DNA from: Bemisia tabaci
Taxonomy: Eukaryota > Arthropoda > Insecta > Hemiptera > Aleyrodidae
DNA: 64,000 nucleotides
Assembly: GCF_918797505.1 (NCBI RefSeq)
Contig: NC_092800.1
Coordinates: 27,612,914 to 27,676,913, forward strand
Direction of reading: 5' to 3'
The position numbers and the translations under genes were made by a program. How positions within the stretch are numbered: position 1 is the stretch's first letter; each line of letters opens with the position of its first letter. Below are positions 22,437 through 32,214 of the stretch, piece by piece. The notes under the pieces are model-generated. The model made no database searches. It saw only the letters and a program-made list of their open reading frames with translations, and was not told the origin of the DNA.

Positions 22437-22584
22437 AGGCTGTTCCTCACCGAGCTCATTGAGCAAATTTCAGCAAACCTTGAATTTTCATACGTTATGA
22501 CCACATTACTAGTGATTATGTACCTTTGTTTATCTCTACAGCCTCCCACCGCGGCGCGACGTTGCCACATACCATCGATAAAAT
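22437..22584 (+). repeat. duplicate of the arm-insert junction (22046-22193)
   Basis: About 148 bp repeat of a segment that spans the end of the enclosing arm and the start of the nested element, with changes such as gtacatgtg to gtacctttg. It sits immediately inside the nested element's left arm. Confidence 0.8.
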
Positions 22585-22867
22585 GCCATTCAATGTTCAA
22601 ACTGAATTATCCAAGCTACAGTCTCTCCGATTTTTGATTTTTTTGTTTTATACTTCAAGCTGAAGATATATACTTTTGGTTGATATCCTTTTTTCAATTG
22701 CTTTCGGACGGTTAAGGGCCTAAAAAAATTCAAATAAGCCAAAAAAATGTCAAAAATTGGTAAAAAAAGACGATATTACCGGCAGTGTGTGAGTACTTCA
22801 TAGAACAGTGCATTGAGCGCGCGAAATATGCTCGTACAAGTAGAGTAACATCCTCGAATTCTTTTTT

Positions 22868-23105
22868 AGGGGGCCCGGCCCTTCCCGCATTGCAGGGTCC
22901 AGCCCTACCTTCTTCAGGACCCGCAGCCCTACCTTCTCCAGGGCCCAGCCCTATGTGGTTAGTACTCGGCCCCGCCTCAGGTAGGACTGGGCCCTGAGGC
23001 AGGTAGGGCTGAACCTTAACTTCAGCATGGGCCTGCCCCTTCGATGTTTAGGTGAAGCAATTTTACCTACCCCGGGTGTAAGACCGGCCCTGCCCCTTAG
23101 GTCCC
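22868..23105. repeat. GC-rich minisatellite-like block
   Basis: Irregular repeats of 'cagccctaccttctccaggg' type, with the complementary 'caggtagggct' version in its second half, so the block folds on itself. It is the central part of the nested element. Confidence 0.7.
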
Positions 23106-24099
23106 GACCCTAAACTCGTTTTTTCCGTGGAGATAGAAGGGGATCATACCTTGTGCCAATATCCGTTATTTTAAGACCCTGCGCTTATTGACGACCCATT
23201 TCTTACGATTTCTAGTCATGATGTTTGTGCACGAGGATGCGACTTTCAAACATTGACCGTGATCTGCGGACCAAAACGAAACAGTGCCACATTTCAAAAA
23301 CACGGGTGCTCAATGCTGAATTTTTGCCCACCCTTAAACCTAGCCCTCCCCCCCACCCCCGTCCTTCTGGACGGGTACCGATTGCTAAGAATGCTGCCTC
23401 GTAATTTCCCCATTTTCTTCTCAAACCGCAAAGTGGAAATTCCTCTACCCTCCCAAAGTCCTTCAAGGAGTTTGCACTCCCTAAGATTAGGAGACACCAC
23501 AAACATCATGCTTAGAATTCGTAAGAAATGGGTCGTCAATAAGCGAAGGATCTTAAAATAATGATTATTGCCACAAGGTATGATCCCCTTCCATCTCTGA
23601 ATACTGCATTTTAAGTTTTACATAAGTATTCCATGTGCAATATCCGAAAAAATGGCTCAAATCTAAGGAAACGCAGATTTCTATCGAATTTTATCGATGG
23701 TATGTGGCAACGTCGCGCCGCGGTGGGAGGCTGTATAGATAAACACATGTACTATCGCCGAATTTAGTTTCACGCAGAGTCTCTGGTGACTATTCAGCGA
23801 CGGCGCGGCGCGGCGCGTTGCCTGATAACGCTCTCATGAAGACGCACTGGTTCCTTTGTGAGCGCGTAGTCACTAACACAGACGCACATGAAACACACAC
23901 AGACATTTTCACTCATTCACCGTGAGAATTCACGTTTTTGGCTCTTTGGAATGTAAACAAAGATTCGTAATGACGTATCGCGCATCGATTCCCATTCTCA
24001 CTTGCCTCTTGTTCTTGTGACTAGAGCAAGGAAGAAAGGACCTCATTCCAAATTGTCCGTTTCAACCTTGGCCTGATCTTCGAAATATTTTCAAAGTTG

Positions 24100-25203
24100 A
24101 TAGAGGATCTCCTCCCGAGTCTAAAACACTGACGCATTTTGAAATCGGACGATCACGGAGGGAGGGGAAGGGGAGTCAAAGTAAAAAAATTAAACTCGCA
24201 ATATCTCGCTAACGCTTTGTCGTAGAAAGATGATATTGGTCTCAAAATGTAGAGAAAACCACCAGCTTTCAGGCGATAATTACAAAATTGGTCCATTTTG
24301 GAAATTTCATCCATTGTTGCCACGTTGCCGAAGTTCAAATGTTCAGTTTTTCACCTTTTTAGCTGCGACGTTGAAGGAATCGCACAAAAAGTAATCTAAC
24401 TATTTTTTGATGAAAGTAGACCGTTTAAGCTTTAAAACAAGCACAAGTTTATCCTGAGGAAACAAGTTGGAGGAGAGATATGATTTTTCAAAGTGGATGT
24501 GGTACACTTGGACCTGGTTTGTTCCGAGTCCCAAGATCACCAAATGCCCCCAAACCAATCACGAATTGCAAGGTTGTGCATTTTTATACCCCATTATAGC
24601 TAATTCCCGAAGAAAATTATTAAAAAAGAACAAAATATCGAGACATATGAATGTTACAAGACCAGCCTCAGCTGACTCTCGTTGCATCAACAAAAATTCA
24701 TGCCTCTTTTTCAAATCGTTTCTGTAGGATGGACTTAAATTTAAAAAGCTCAAATGGTACGATTTTATTAGCAATTCCTCTTTTTTCCTCTTATTTCTAC
24801 CAGCGAACCGTTGAAGGTAAACATACATTTTTGTATGATCGAAAACTTTGATTTCCCTGTATCCATTGCATATTACTCATTTATCCTGATCTTGTCATTT
24901 TTGACGAATGATTTAATCTAGGAGTGACCTATAAAGGTATCGCCCCAGCTAAAAATTGAAAATTTGAACTACGGCAACGTGACAGCAATGGATGACATTT
25001 TCAAAATGGACCAATTTTGTCATCATTGTCTGAAAGGTGGTGGTTTCCTCTATATTTTGAGACTAAGATCATCGCTTTACGACAAACCGTTCACGAGATA
25101 TGCGAGTTGAAATATTTATCTTTGAACCCTTTTCTCTCTATCCGTACTTGTTTGATTTCAAAAATCGTCGGTGTTTTGGACTCGGAAAGTGATCCTCTAT
25201 CGC
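24100..25203. mobile_element. diverged inverted-repeat element
   Basis: Arms 24100-24368 and 24946-25203 match in inverted orientation over about 260 bp (phrases 'aaattggtccattttg' and 'caaaatggaccaatttt'; 'tgatagaggatc' and 'gatcctctatc'), roughly three-quarters identical by eye. The 580-bp interior has no recognisable gene. It is clearly older than the enclosing palindrome's arms. Confidence 0.6.
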
Positions 25204-25204
25204 G

Positions 25205-25620
25205 AAAAATTAAAAGCGCGATGGCGTGAGTCGTGAGGCGTGAATTCGCAATATGCTCTTCTCTAGGCTGTTAGTCAGATCCGCGAGAAAAGTTAAAAAG
25301 CGAGGCCGGATTACGTTTTTCTTACCTTCGACTGTGTTGCTCACGTAGCCTTTAAAGCACCACTACAAGTGAGACAAACGAAACCAACACAATAAGGAAA
25401 TGGAGCAAGGGAAAGGACTCGCGTTGATCACGGCGCAGAGATACGACTATTCGTGCTTGATGGATGTCCGTGTTGCATCTGCAAAATTGAAGGCGCAATG
25501 GCCCGGGGCATGAACTCGCAATGCTCCGCTATGTGCTGCCAATGAGGTGTCTCTTAGATTCAGGGAGAAAAGTTAAAAAAGAGGCCCAAATAGGTCCCTC
25601 CTTTCTTCGACTGTGTTGAT
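25205..25620 (+). repeat. direct repeat pair, offset about 285 bp
   Basis: 'gagaaaagttaaaaa' followed by gaggcc and 'ttcgactgtgttg' occurs near 25280-25340 and again near 25563-25618. The sequences just upstream are also related. Confidence 0.5.
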
Positions 25621-28028
25621 TTGATACTCGATTCTTTTTTGGAATGATTTGCAGACCAACATCTAAAGCTCGCGTGAACCGGCCCCATCCAATCTGCGGG
25701 GCAGGTTTTGTTAGGAAGCCTCGCAATTTGACCCGGCTTCAGCATTTAAGTGTTAATAAAAATATCATTAAAATGACTGCACCTTCCTCGCAAAAAGTCA
25801 GTATTCAACATTGGATCCAAAATAGGCCATTCAGTCTGTGAATTTCAATAAAATTTGGTTATGCTATCTCACAAAGTTAGGCTTCAATTGTTCGGTCACG
25901 TCTGAAAATATTCTCATTTCCAACAAAATTATTGCTGAATGGATCTTCCTGCCGTATATACCTGATGCATTTAATTGATTTGTTCCTATCTCTTTTTTTT
26001 ACTTGCCTTACTAAACACCTTGTCCTTTGCTAGACTCAACACTCTTTTTCCCTCTCTCTCTCCTTCAAAATTTCACCTTGTACTAACTAGATTGCATGTT
26101 TCATTTTCCAATCGAGGAAGCTAAAAAGATCTTTCCAGCTGTCATGTTTCTTGGGTTCATCATTTTCAGACTTTTAGTGTTTAAAAGCAGTATTTTAGGT
26201 GGCCAGATCTGCCTCAGAATCTCTAGAAATAACGGAGCTTGGATGCGTCTGGTAGCTGTGATTTGTTCTCTTTTTTTTTCGTTTCACAAGTCCATCGGTT
26301 ACTTTAACACGCTCAATTTTAAAAATTTTTCTCTGGGGGTGCATCCCCCCGGGAAATATCATACGACACCCCCTTAACCGGCCAAGGGTCCACGCTCTTA
26401 GATGTGAGCCAGTCCGTCCATGCGAGGAACGTTTAATTTTACGAGGGAACTGGTGTCCGATAGAAATGAATAAGGTAATTTTTGGATCGAGTATAATACA
26501 AAAGGATACAGGTTATTGCACGTCCAACGAATGTCTCTCACTTTTTCTAATAACAATTTTTCTCCAGTCAAATGACATAATGCGCTTGTAAAGCCCCAAG
26601 TGGAACGCATCATTTTGTTTTTCGTCCGAAAGAACGGAAAAATTATTTTATCTAGGTCCTTAATGGAGGACCTTCCACTAACTATATGTTTGCTGCTAGA
26701 TCAGAGAATGGCCGTGTTTTTTTTTTTTATATATACTTCTGACCAATACTTTGGAAATCCGAAGGTTTATACAAATGCGTATTTTTGGCATCTGAATAAG
26801 GGTTTTTTTTGTTGCAAACTCGATCTTTCGGAAAATTAGTGGGTTGTGGAATATACAAAGGTCGATTCGGGGTCAGAAGCAACAAATAAGATATAGTAGC
26901 TCAATTATAGCTATCTGAATAAAATGATTTTTTGTCCTTCCGGACTCAAAACAACGGATCAGTTTTATATATGATTCGTGGGTGGATAATGCCATTTTGA
27001 CCGGAAAACTCTCATCAGAAAAAGGGAGACATGTTTTTTGGACATGCGGTATGCAATACATGTCTAGCTAGTGTCTATGTATCCTTGGCCCCTAAATTCA
27101 AGAATTACTTCGGTTTATCTCGATCATGCATCAAATTCCAGAAAATCAAATTTTCCTTGGAAAATTCATTTTTAAATAATCCCAATTTGCCTGGAAAATG
27201 GCAGAGACAGGGACAAACCGAGGTCATACTTGGACCCAGGGCTGAATATTACACGAGAATTCGCTAATGAAGCATTCATTTTTTTTTCGGTGTATACTTG
27301 TGTAATCTTTCATATTCAACAGCGGACCAGTTTTGCGTCAATTTCAAACTTCCTGCGCGAAGAAGTATATCCTGAATTAAGAAGTCCTTTGGAACAAGGG
27401 TGTGTGCTCAAAAAGGTAGTTCCGCGGAAATCGCATTTGAAAGTTCAGAAGTGCATAGCGTTGGTACTAGCCAATATCTTCGCACGAAATTTAATTAGTT
27501 TGAAAGAACAAGTCTTTGAGAGTATACTTGCAAAAACGGAACATTGTGACTACATTCCCCTATGATCCCTACAAGATAACGTGGATCGTTGTGTAAAAAG
27601 GGTGGGGGGGGGGGCACGACTTTTTAATACACTATGTATATTTCCTGAAACTAGGAAGAATCCAGTTTCAGAAAACGCGTTCTCCGGAAAAAGGGCGGAT
27701 GCGCGCATACGCCTTTGTCCCAAAGAACTCCATGTAACCTGCCGGCACGGCGGTGTCTAGAAGAAAAAAATCAGTTGCACCTCATGAAATTTTAGCTCTA
27801 TTTTCGAGTGACCGCGGTGTTGCGCTGTCAATTATGGGTTTGCACCTATAGATGCTTGTCTGAGGGATATTTTCTTGAAAAAGTAGCAGATTTGTCAATT
27901 GTTCATGTGCCTCCGTTTTCCTCGTTGGCATGAGATGAGATAGGTCCAGTTAGCACCCGATATCTCCGAAACGCGCCTCGCCGCGCTGCGCCTCGTCGCA
28001 CAGTTTACATTTGATTTGGAGCGGCCTA
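25621..28028. other. spacer of the large inverted repeat, no gene recognised
   Basis: 2.4 kb. The longest frame (27230-27565, 111 codons) has no family signature. A G run lies at about 27602-27613. A real exon cannot be excluded, but nothing supports one. Confidence 0.4.
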
Positions 28029-29560
28029 TGCGTGAAACTAAATTCGGCGATAGTACATAATCACTAGTAATGTGGTCATAACGTATGAAAATTCAAGGTT
28101 TGCTGAAATTTGCTCAATGAGCTCGGTGAGGAACAGCCTCCAAATACTGAAATAGGTACTCAGTTTTTTGTGTTTTCCGGGGATAAAATATGGCAACATC
28201 GGCTTTTTTGGGAGGCTTTGAATCCAAAAACTTTTTTAGAGGTAGTATTTGACCATCTACGTACATTGTTCGCCAAAGGAGTTCAATTTTGGTGTAAGAT
28301 GAGTCGCCCTTTTTAAACCATTATAAAAAATGATGAAAAACAGGAAAATTATATTAAAAAAAAAAAAAAAAAAAAAAAACATTTTAAACAATGAGCTCAA
28401 TGTTTAAAAGCAACAAAAATTAGCCAAAGTGACCCTCTTACACCTCTAATGAACATACTTGAAGGACTTTTTACTCCTACAATGGGATCATTGTGAAACA
28501 GCGCGTCAAATGCCGCGACATTTAAGTCGAGCGACGGTCGAGCAGCAGTTTGACTACAAAATGCTAAAATCGCTGATTTTTGCATTTTGAGAGCTAAGAA
28601 CGAGGGATTCTGATCCTCGTGGGTCCAAACCGTTATTTTTCTCTTAAAATATAGTATCAGAAGTCTCATTATCCGCATTTGCGACTTTTTACCTCGATTG
28701 CATTTACCGAAAAAAAATCTGCAAGATCGCCAAGATTGCCAAGATGAGAAATCGGTGAAACATCTTAAGTACCTTGCGGGACCACTCAAACTTTAGCTAC
28801 GACCCTGAGATTTTTTTGTGCTTTTTTTTCTAACTATGAGACAACTTTTTGGCAGGTATCTCTGTTGGATTTCGCAATTTTTTTTTTTGTAACGTCCAAA
28901 ATGGGACACCCTACTGTTCAAACGCGTTCAATGCCTGGGCGGCAGCCATTATGGCCGCCATTTTGGCTTTTGGAGAACTTCTATCAGCTTATTTTGTTAT
29001 TTGGACCTCATTTTTGGAATCTACGACCCAAAAAACCTATACAGTGACACCTCATTCGACGATATTTGTCTCAACAAAATATTTCACCCCGCAACGGCAG
29101 CCCTTTTGGCCGCCATTTTGATTTTTTTTGGGCTTCAATGGATCCGTGGTAAGTTTTTGACATCATAGGTGAAATCTACGACCCAAAGAACCCTACCAAG
29201 GATACCCTACTTGGCACTTTTACATACGTATCGCAGTTTTGACCCTATCTTGGAGATTTTGGCGGCCATCTTGGATTTGGGGCATCCCTTTGGGTCGGAG
29301 AGTATTTTGGACCTCAAATTCGGATTCTACGACCAAAATTACATAAGAATTGACCCCAATCATGACATCAAAATCAAATTCCATAATTTTCACCCCCCGA
29401 GCCCCCATTTTGGCCGCCATCTTGATTTTGGGGGGTTAGACGCAAAATTGAGCTTGACAACATCGAAATTCTTTTTTTACGCATCGAAATGAAGAGATTA
29501 AGATATTTTCCACACTTGCTTCACTTACCGTTCCACGGGAGTACATAAGAACCTGGACTA
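28029..29560. repeat. right arm of the large inverted repeat
   Basis: Reverse complement of the left arm without the nested insertion. The sequence around 28053-28056 (GTAC) preserves the uninterrupted site. Confidence 0.85.
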
Positions 29561-29618
29561 TTGTAAACCTAAACATTAGGCAAACAATTTGATGGTTTTT
29601 TGATGAATTTTGACATTT

Positions 29619-29836
29619 CACTGAAAAAAATATGGTCGATTTGACCATACTCTGACACAGTGATCTGAGTATGGTAATCTATACCAGACTCTGTGGTAGC
29701 ATTTACCATACTAAAGTACATATCACCAAAGTTCTGGTGAATACTATTATGATTCTGGATATATTTACTAAATACTATCATTGTATAAAAAAATCAAGTA
29801 GACTTACAGTAGATTTTACCATACTTTTTTTCTGTG
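29619..29836. mobile_element. CACTGAAAA-type MITE upstream of the mucin-like gene
   Basis: 218 bp, CACTGAAAAAAATATGGTC to ACCATACTTTTTTTCTGTG, with repeated 'taccata/tatggta' motifs inside. It ends about 150 bp before the splice acceptor of the next gene. Confidence 0.7.
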
Positions 29837-29979
29837 TTAAAACATACAAATTTTATGGGGGAAAATGGCAAAATTTAAATGTTCGCACAGCGTTTTCCTT
29901 TAGCACGTCAGTACTCATGTCAAGTTTCTTTATCCAATGATGTATCTTAACCGGAGTGAATTAGTAATCAGTCGTTGTG

Positions 29980-29994
29980 TTTCTTGTGTTTCAG
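29980..29994 (+). promoter_or_regulatory. probable 3' splice site of the mucin-like gene
   Basis: A pyrimidine-rich 'ttcttgtgtttcag' precedes the GC-rich exon that holds the start codon, suggesting a 5'-UTR exon further upstream. Read by eye only. Confidence 0.5.
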
Positions 29995-29997
29995 TCG

Positions 29998-30021
29998 ATG
30001 GCCGGGGTAGGGGTGTCCTGA
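29998..30021 (+). other. short upstream frame (7 codons)
   Basis: ATG at 29998, stop TGA ending at 30021, just after the predicted acceptor. Its start context is weak (T at -3). Confidence 0.4.
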
Positions 30022-30081
30022 ATGCGACGGCGGCATGTTGGTGATCGTGCTGTCTCTTCTGGTGTGCTGGTGTGCAGCTGA
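30022..30081 (+). other. second upstream frame overlapping the main start
   Basis: ATG at 30022, 19 codons, stop at 30079-30081, out of frame with and overlapping the main start at 30035. Its start context is weak, so leaky scanning to the main ATG is plausible. Confidence 0.4.
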
Positions 30082-31879
30082 AGGTCTCGAGAGCCCGACG
30101 GATCAGTTCCAGACGTGGTTGCTCATCGAGGACCAAATCCCCACCGGCGACATTGCGGTCCGCAGGATCACCCCCAAGTCCGTCTTCATCGCTCCGCCGA
30201 TCAACAAATGCCCAGAGGGCTACCGCACCGACCAGATGGGCCGCTGCGTGAAGATCGTCAAGCTCGACCCGGCCAACCAGTGGGAGTTCTTCCTCCAGAA
30301 GCTCAACTCCATGTTCGGCACCTTCCCCCCGGAGCCGGCGCCGCCTAGCGCCAGCGCCAACTCCGTGCCCAGCAGCAACGAGGAGGACCGAGGCCCCTTC
30401 CAGTTCTCCATCCCCCTCATGAAACAGAACAGCTCCGCCAAAGAAACCACCCCCTCCTCACCCCCGCCCACCGAGGCCCCCACCACCAGTGTTACCCCAC
30501 CTACCAGCTCCCAACCCCCAAGTCCAAGCATCAGCCTCCAGCTCAGCTCCACCCCGGAGAGTGATCTGCCTACAACCGTAAGCGAATTCAGCGATGTAAA
30601 TACCTACATAGTCACCACAGACTCACCCGATACCGAGGGTGACACCACTGAATATCCCATCGCCACAGATGAGAGAACAACGACCAATATCACCACTGTC
30701 AATGGGAGCAGCCATCTGGCTCCAAGTAATAGCAGTGGCTCAAACTCGAGTAGTATAGACAGTAGTTACAGCACCGCTACAATCAGTAGCATAATCGGCG
30801 CCTATAGCTCAGCGCCCGGAAGCAACAGTCAGAACTCCGCTTCCAACGTGTATCATACATCACCCGTCGCCAGCAGTGGCAATAGTATAGTTTACCAAAC
30901 ATCACCGATAAGTAGCAGTAACACCGCCTCAGTAGCCACCAGCAGCAACAGCTATAACTCGGCCCCCATAAAGATCGGCGGCAGCAGCTATAACATCGCT
31001 CCGATTCGCACCAGTGGCATCTTCCACCGGAGCCCGATCGGTAGCAGCGCCGCGTACAACACGGCGCCTAGCAGTAGCAGTAACTTGTACAACACGGCAA
31101 CCGCCAGCAGCAACGTGTACAACACGGCCCAGAGCCCGTCCAACAGCGGTCCCTACGACGTTTCATCCAGCAGTGCGAGCGGTTACAACACGGCTCCAGT
31201 GAGAAGCAGTAATATCTACAACCTACCGGCCGGTAGCGGGTACAACACGGCGTCCTTCAGCAACTCCTACCAGCAGCCACCGGCCAGCAGCACCGTTTAC
31301 CACGCGGGCAGTCATAGTGGTAACGGTAACTACAGACTCCCGGCCTACTACACGGCCGGTGGCGGCGGCGACAGACCGAATCTTACCAGTATTGACGCCG
31401 ACGCTGCCGCGGCTCCTTCGAGTTTAGGTAATACCGAAACGACCGTTCACCTGGTCAAGAGACCCTTTTTAATTGTTGTTCCTAACTCGTCCGATTACTA
31501 CGAAACCACCACTGCCTCCGCGACCATTACCACGACCCCCATCACAGAGCTCCCCACGACAGAGACGGACACCTACCCCACGACCAGCCTGGACGAAACC
31601 CTCCCCTCCACCACGACAGTATCCCTCGACGAGGACAGACGGAATCTCACAGATCCCTCGTCGACGGCCACCGAGGCTATCGAAGCGGTGGTCAAGAAGC
31701 CGTTTTTAATCGTTGTTCCTAATTCCTCCGACTATCACGTAGAAACAACCACGCAAGATGCGACCACCACCAACCCACCTCCCGACCAAACCACTTACAC
31801 GGAGTCCACCGAAAGTGCCGACTGGGCCACCACGACGTTCTCGACGGATACTGTGACTGCTTTTACTGTGCACACGTGA
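30035..31879 (+). CDS. secreted Ser/Thr/Asn-rich mucin-like protein, 614 aa
   Basis: A single uninterrupted exon, much richer in G+C than its surroundings. Residues 1-16 form a signal peptide (MLVIVLSLLVCWCAAEG). Residues 17-100 look folded and contain a compact cysteine pair, C59-PEGYRTDQMGR-C71, followed by a Lys/Trp-containing segment; I do not know a named domain for it. From about residue 100 to the end the chain is rich in Ser, Thr, Pro, Asn and Tyr, with repeated YNTAP/VYNTA/VYHTSP motifs at 260-440, typical of O-glycosylated or structural extracellular proteins. Two copies of V-K-(R/K)-PFLIVVPNSSDY occur at residues 474 and 553; each contains an N-glycosylation sequon. There is no transmembrane helix or enzyme motif. 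The likely location is extracellular: cuticle, lumen or saliva. The start is the first in-frame ATG and gives the signal peptide. Function is unknown. Confidence 0.85.
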   Translation: MLVIVLSLLVCWCAAEGLESPTDQFQTWLLIEDQIPTGDIAVRRITPKSVFIAPPINKCPEGYRTDQMGRCVKIVKLDPANQWEFFLQKLNSMFGTFPPEPAPPSASANSVPSSNEEDRGPFQFSIPLMKQNSSAKETTPSSPPPTEAPTTSVTPPTSSQPPSPSISLQLSSTPESDLPTTVSEFSDVNTYIVTTDSPDTEGDTTEYPIATDERTTTNITTVNGSSHLAPSNSSGSNSSSIDSSYSTATISSIIGAYSSAPGSNSQNSASNVYHTSPVASSGNSIVYQTSPISSSNTASVATSSNSYNSAPIKIGGSSYNIAPIRTSGIFHRSPIGSSAAYNTAPSSSSNLYNTATASSNVYNTAQSPSNSGPYDVSSSSASGYNTAPVRSSNIYNLPAGSGYNTASFSNSYQQPPASSTVYHAGSHSGNGNYRLPAYYTAGGGGDRPNLTSIDADAAAAPSSLGNTETTVHLVKRPFLIVVPNSSDYYETTTASATITTTPITELPTTETDTYPTTSLDETLPSTTTVSLDEDRRNLTDPSSTATEAIEAVVKKPFLIVVPNSSDYHVETTTQDATTTNPPPDQTTYTESTESADWATTTFSTDTVTAFTVHT

Positions 31880-31962
31880 ACGATTTTTAGCTACGGTCGT
31901 AGATCGAGTGTCTACCTCCCAGATTTAGCGACTGGACGGTATCCCAGATCCGTACTATAGTT

Positions 31963-32214
31963 CGTCGTTTCCCTCACGAGGGAACGTAATTACATTTCAA
32001 TGTTGCCAAATTTCCCCTGGCAAAATGATTTTTGCCAGGAGAATCTAGATCTTTTACAACCGAAAATTCCGCCGATTTTTCTTCTGATTTCATACGAAAA
32101 TTAGAAAAATTTTCGACAAAACGTACACAAGTACATTCTTGTAAAACAATAAATTTTCTGAGTCAACTTTGCAACCTTGGAATTGAGTTACGTTCCCTCG
32201 TACGGGAAACGACG
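31963..32214. mobile_element. MITE with CGTCGTTTCCC ends, just after the mucin-like stop
   Basis: 252 bp; inverted ends 'cgtcgtttccctcacgaggg' and 'ccctcgtacgggaaacgacg'. The interior (gttgccaaatttcccctgg) and length match the CTGCC family, so this is probably a subfamily with different ends. Flanks AGTT and GGTT fit a mutated 4-bp duplication. It carries AATAAA at about 32149, so if it lies in the 3' UTR it could supply a polyadenylation signal. Confidence 0.75.

Larger units (their letters stand above)
22133..23748. mobile_element. nested inverted-repeat element inserted in the left arm
   Basis: 1,616 bp with about 307-bp inverted arms (22133-22439 and 23442-23748). The arms share 'cagcctcccaccgcggcgcg' and 'gggtcgtcaataagcgaagg' or their complements. 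It is flanked by GTAC at 22129-22132 and 23749-23752, while the right arm of the enclosing repeat has a single GTAC and no insert. GTAC is itself a palindrome, so its assignment to duplication or to terminus is ambiguous. No transposase was found. Confidence 0.78.
20618..29560. mobile_element. 8.9-kb inverted-repeat structure with 1.5-kb arms
   Basis: The left arm (20618-22132, continued at 23749-23776) is the reverse complement of the right arm (28029-29560). Frames of 130, 107 and 68 codons translate identically in the two arms. Visible differences are mainly homopolymer lengths (for example 10 versus 11 residues near 21300/28880) and a few bases near the outer ends. No transposase, integrase or polymerase was recognised in arms or spacer. 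It may be a giant foldback or long-TIR transposon, or a segmental inverted duplication. Flanking TTG on each side is too short to prove a target duplication. Confidence 0.75.

Noticed and set aside
27230..27565. 111-codon frame in the spacer of the large palindrome
   Set aside because: No domain, no splice support and no duplicate; the length is expected by chance in this much sequence.
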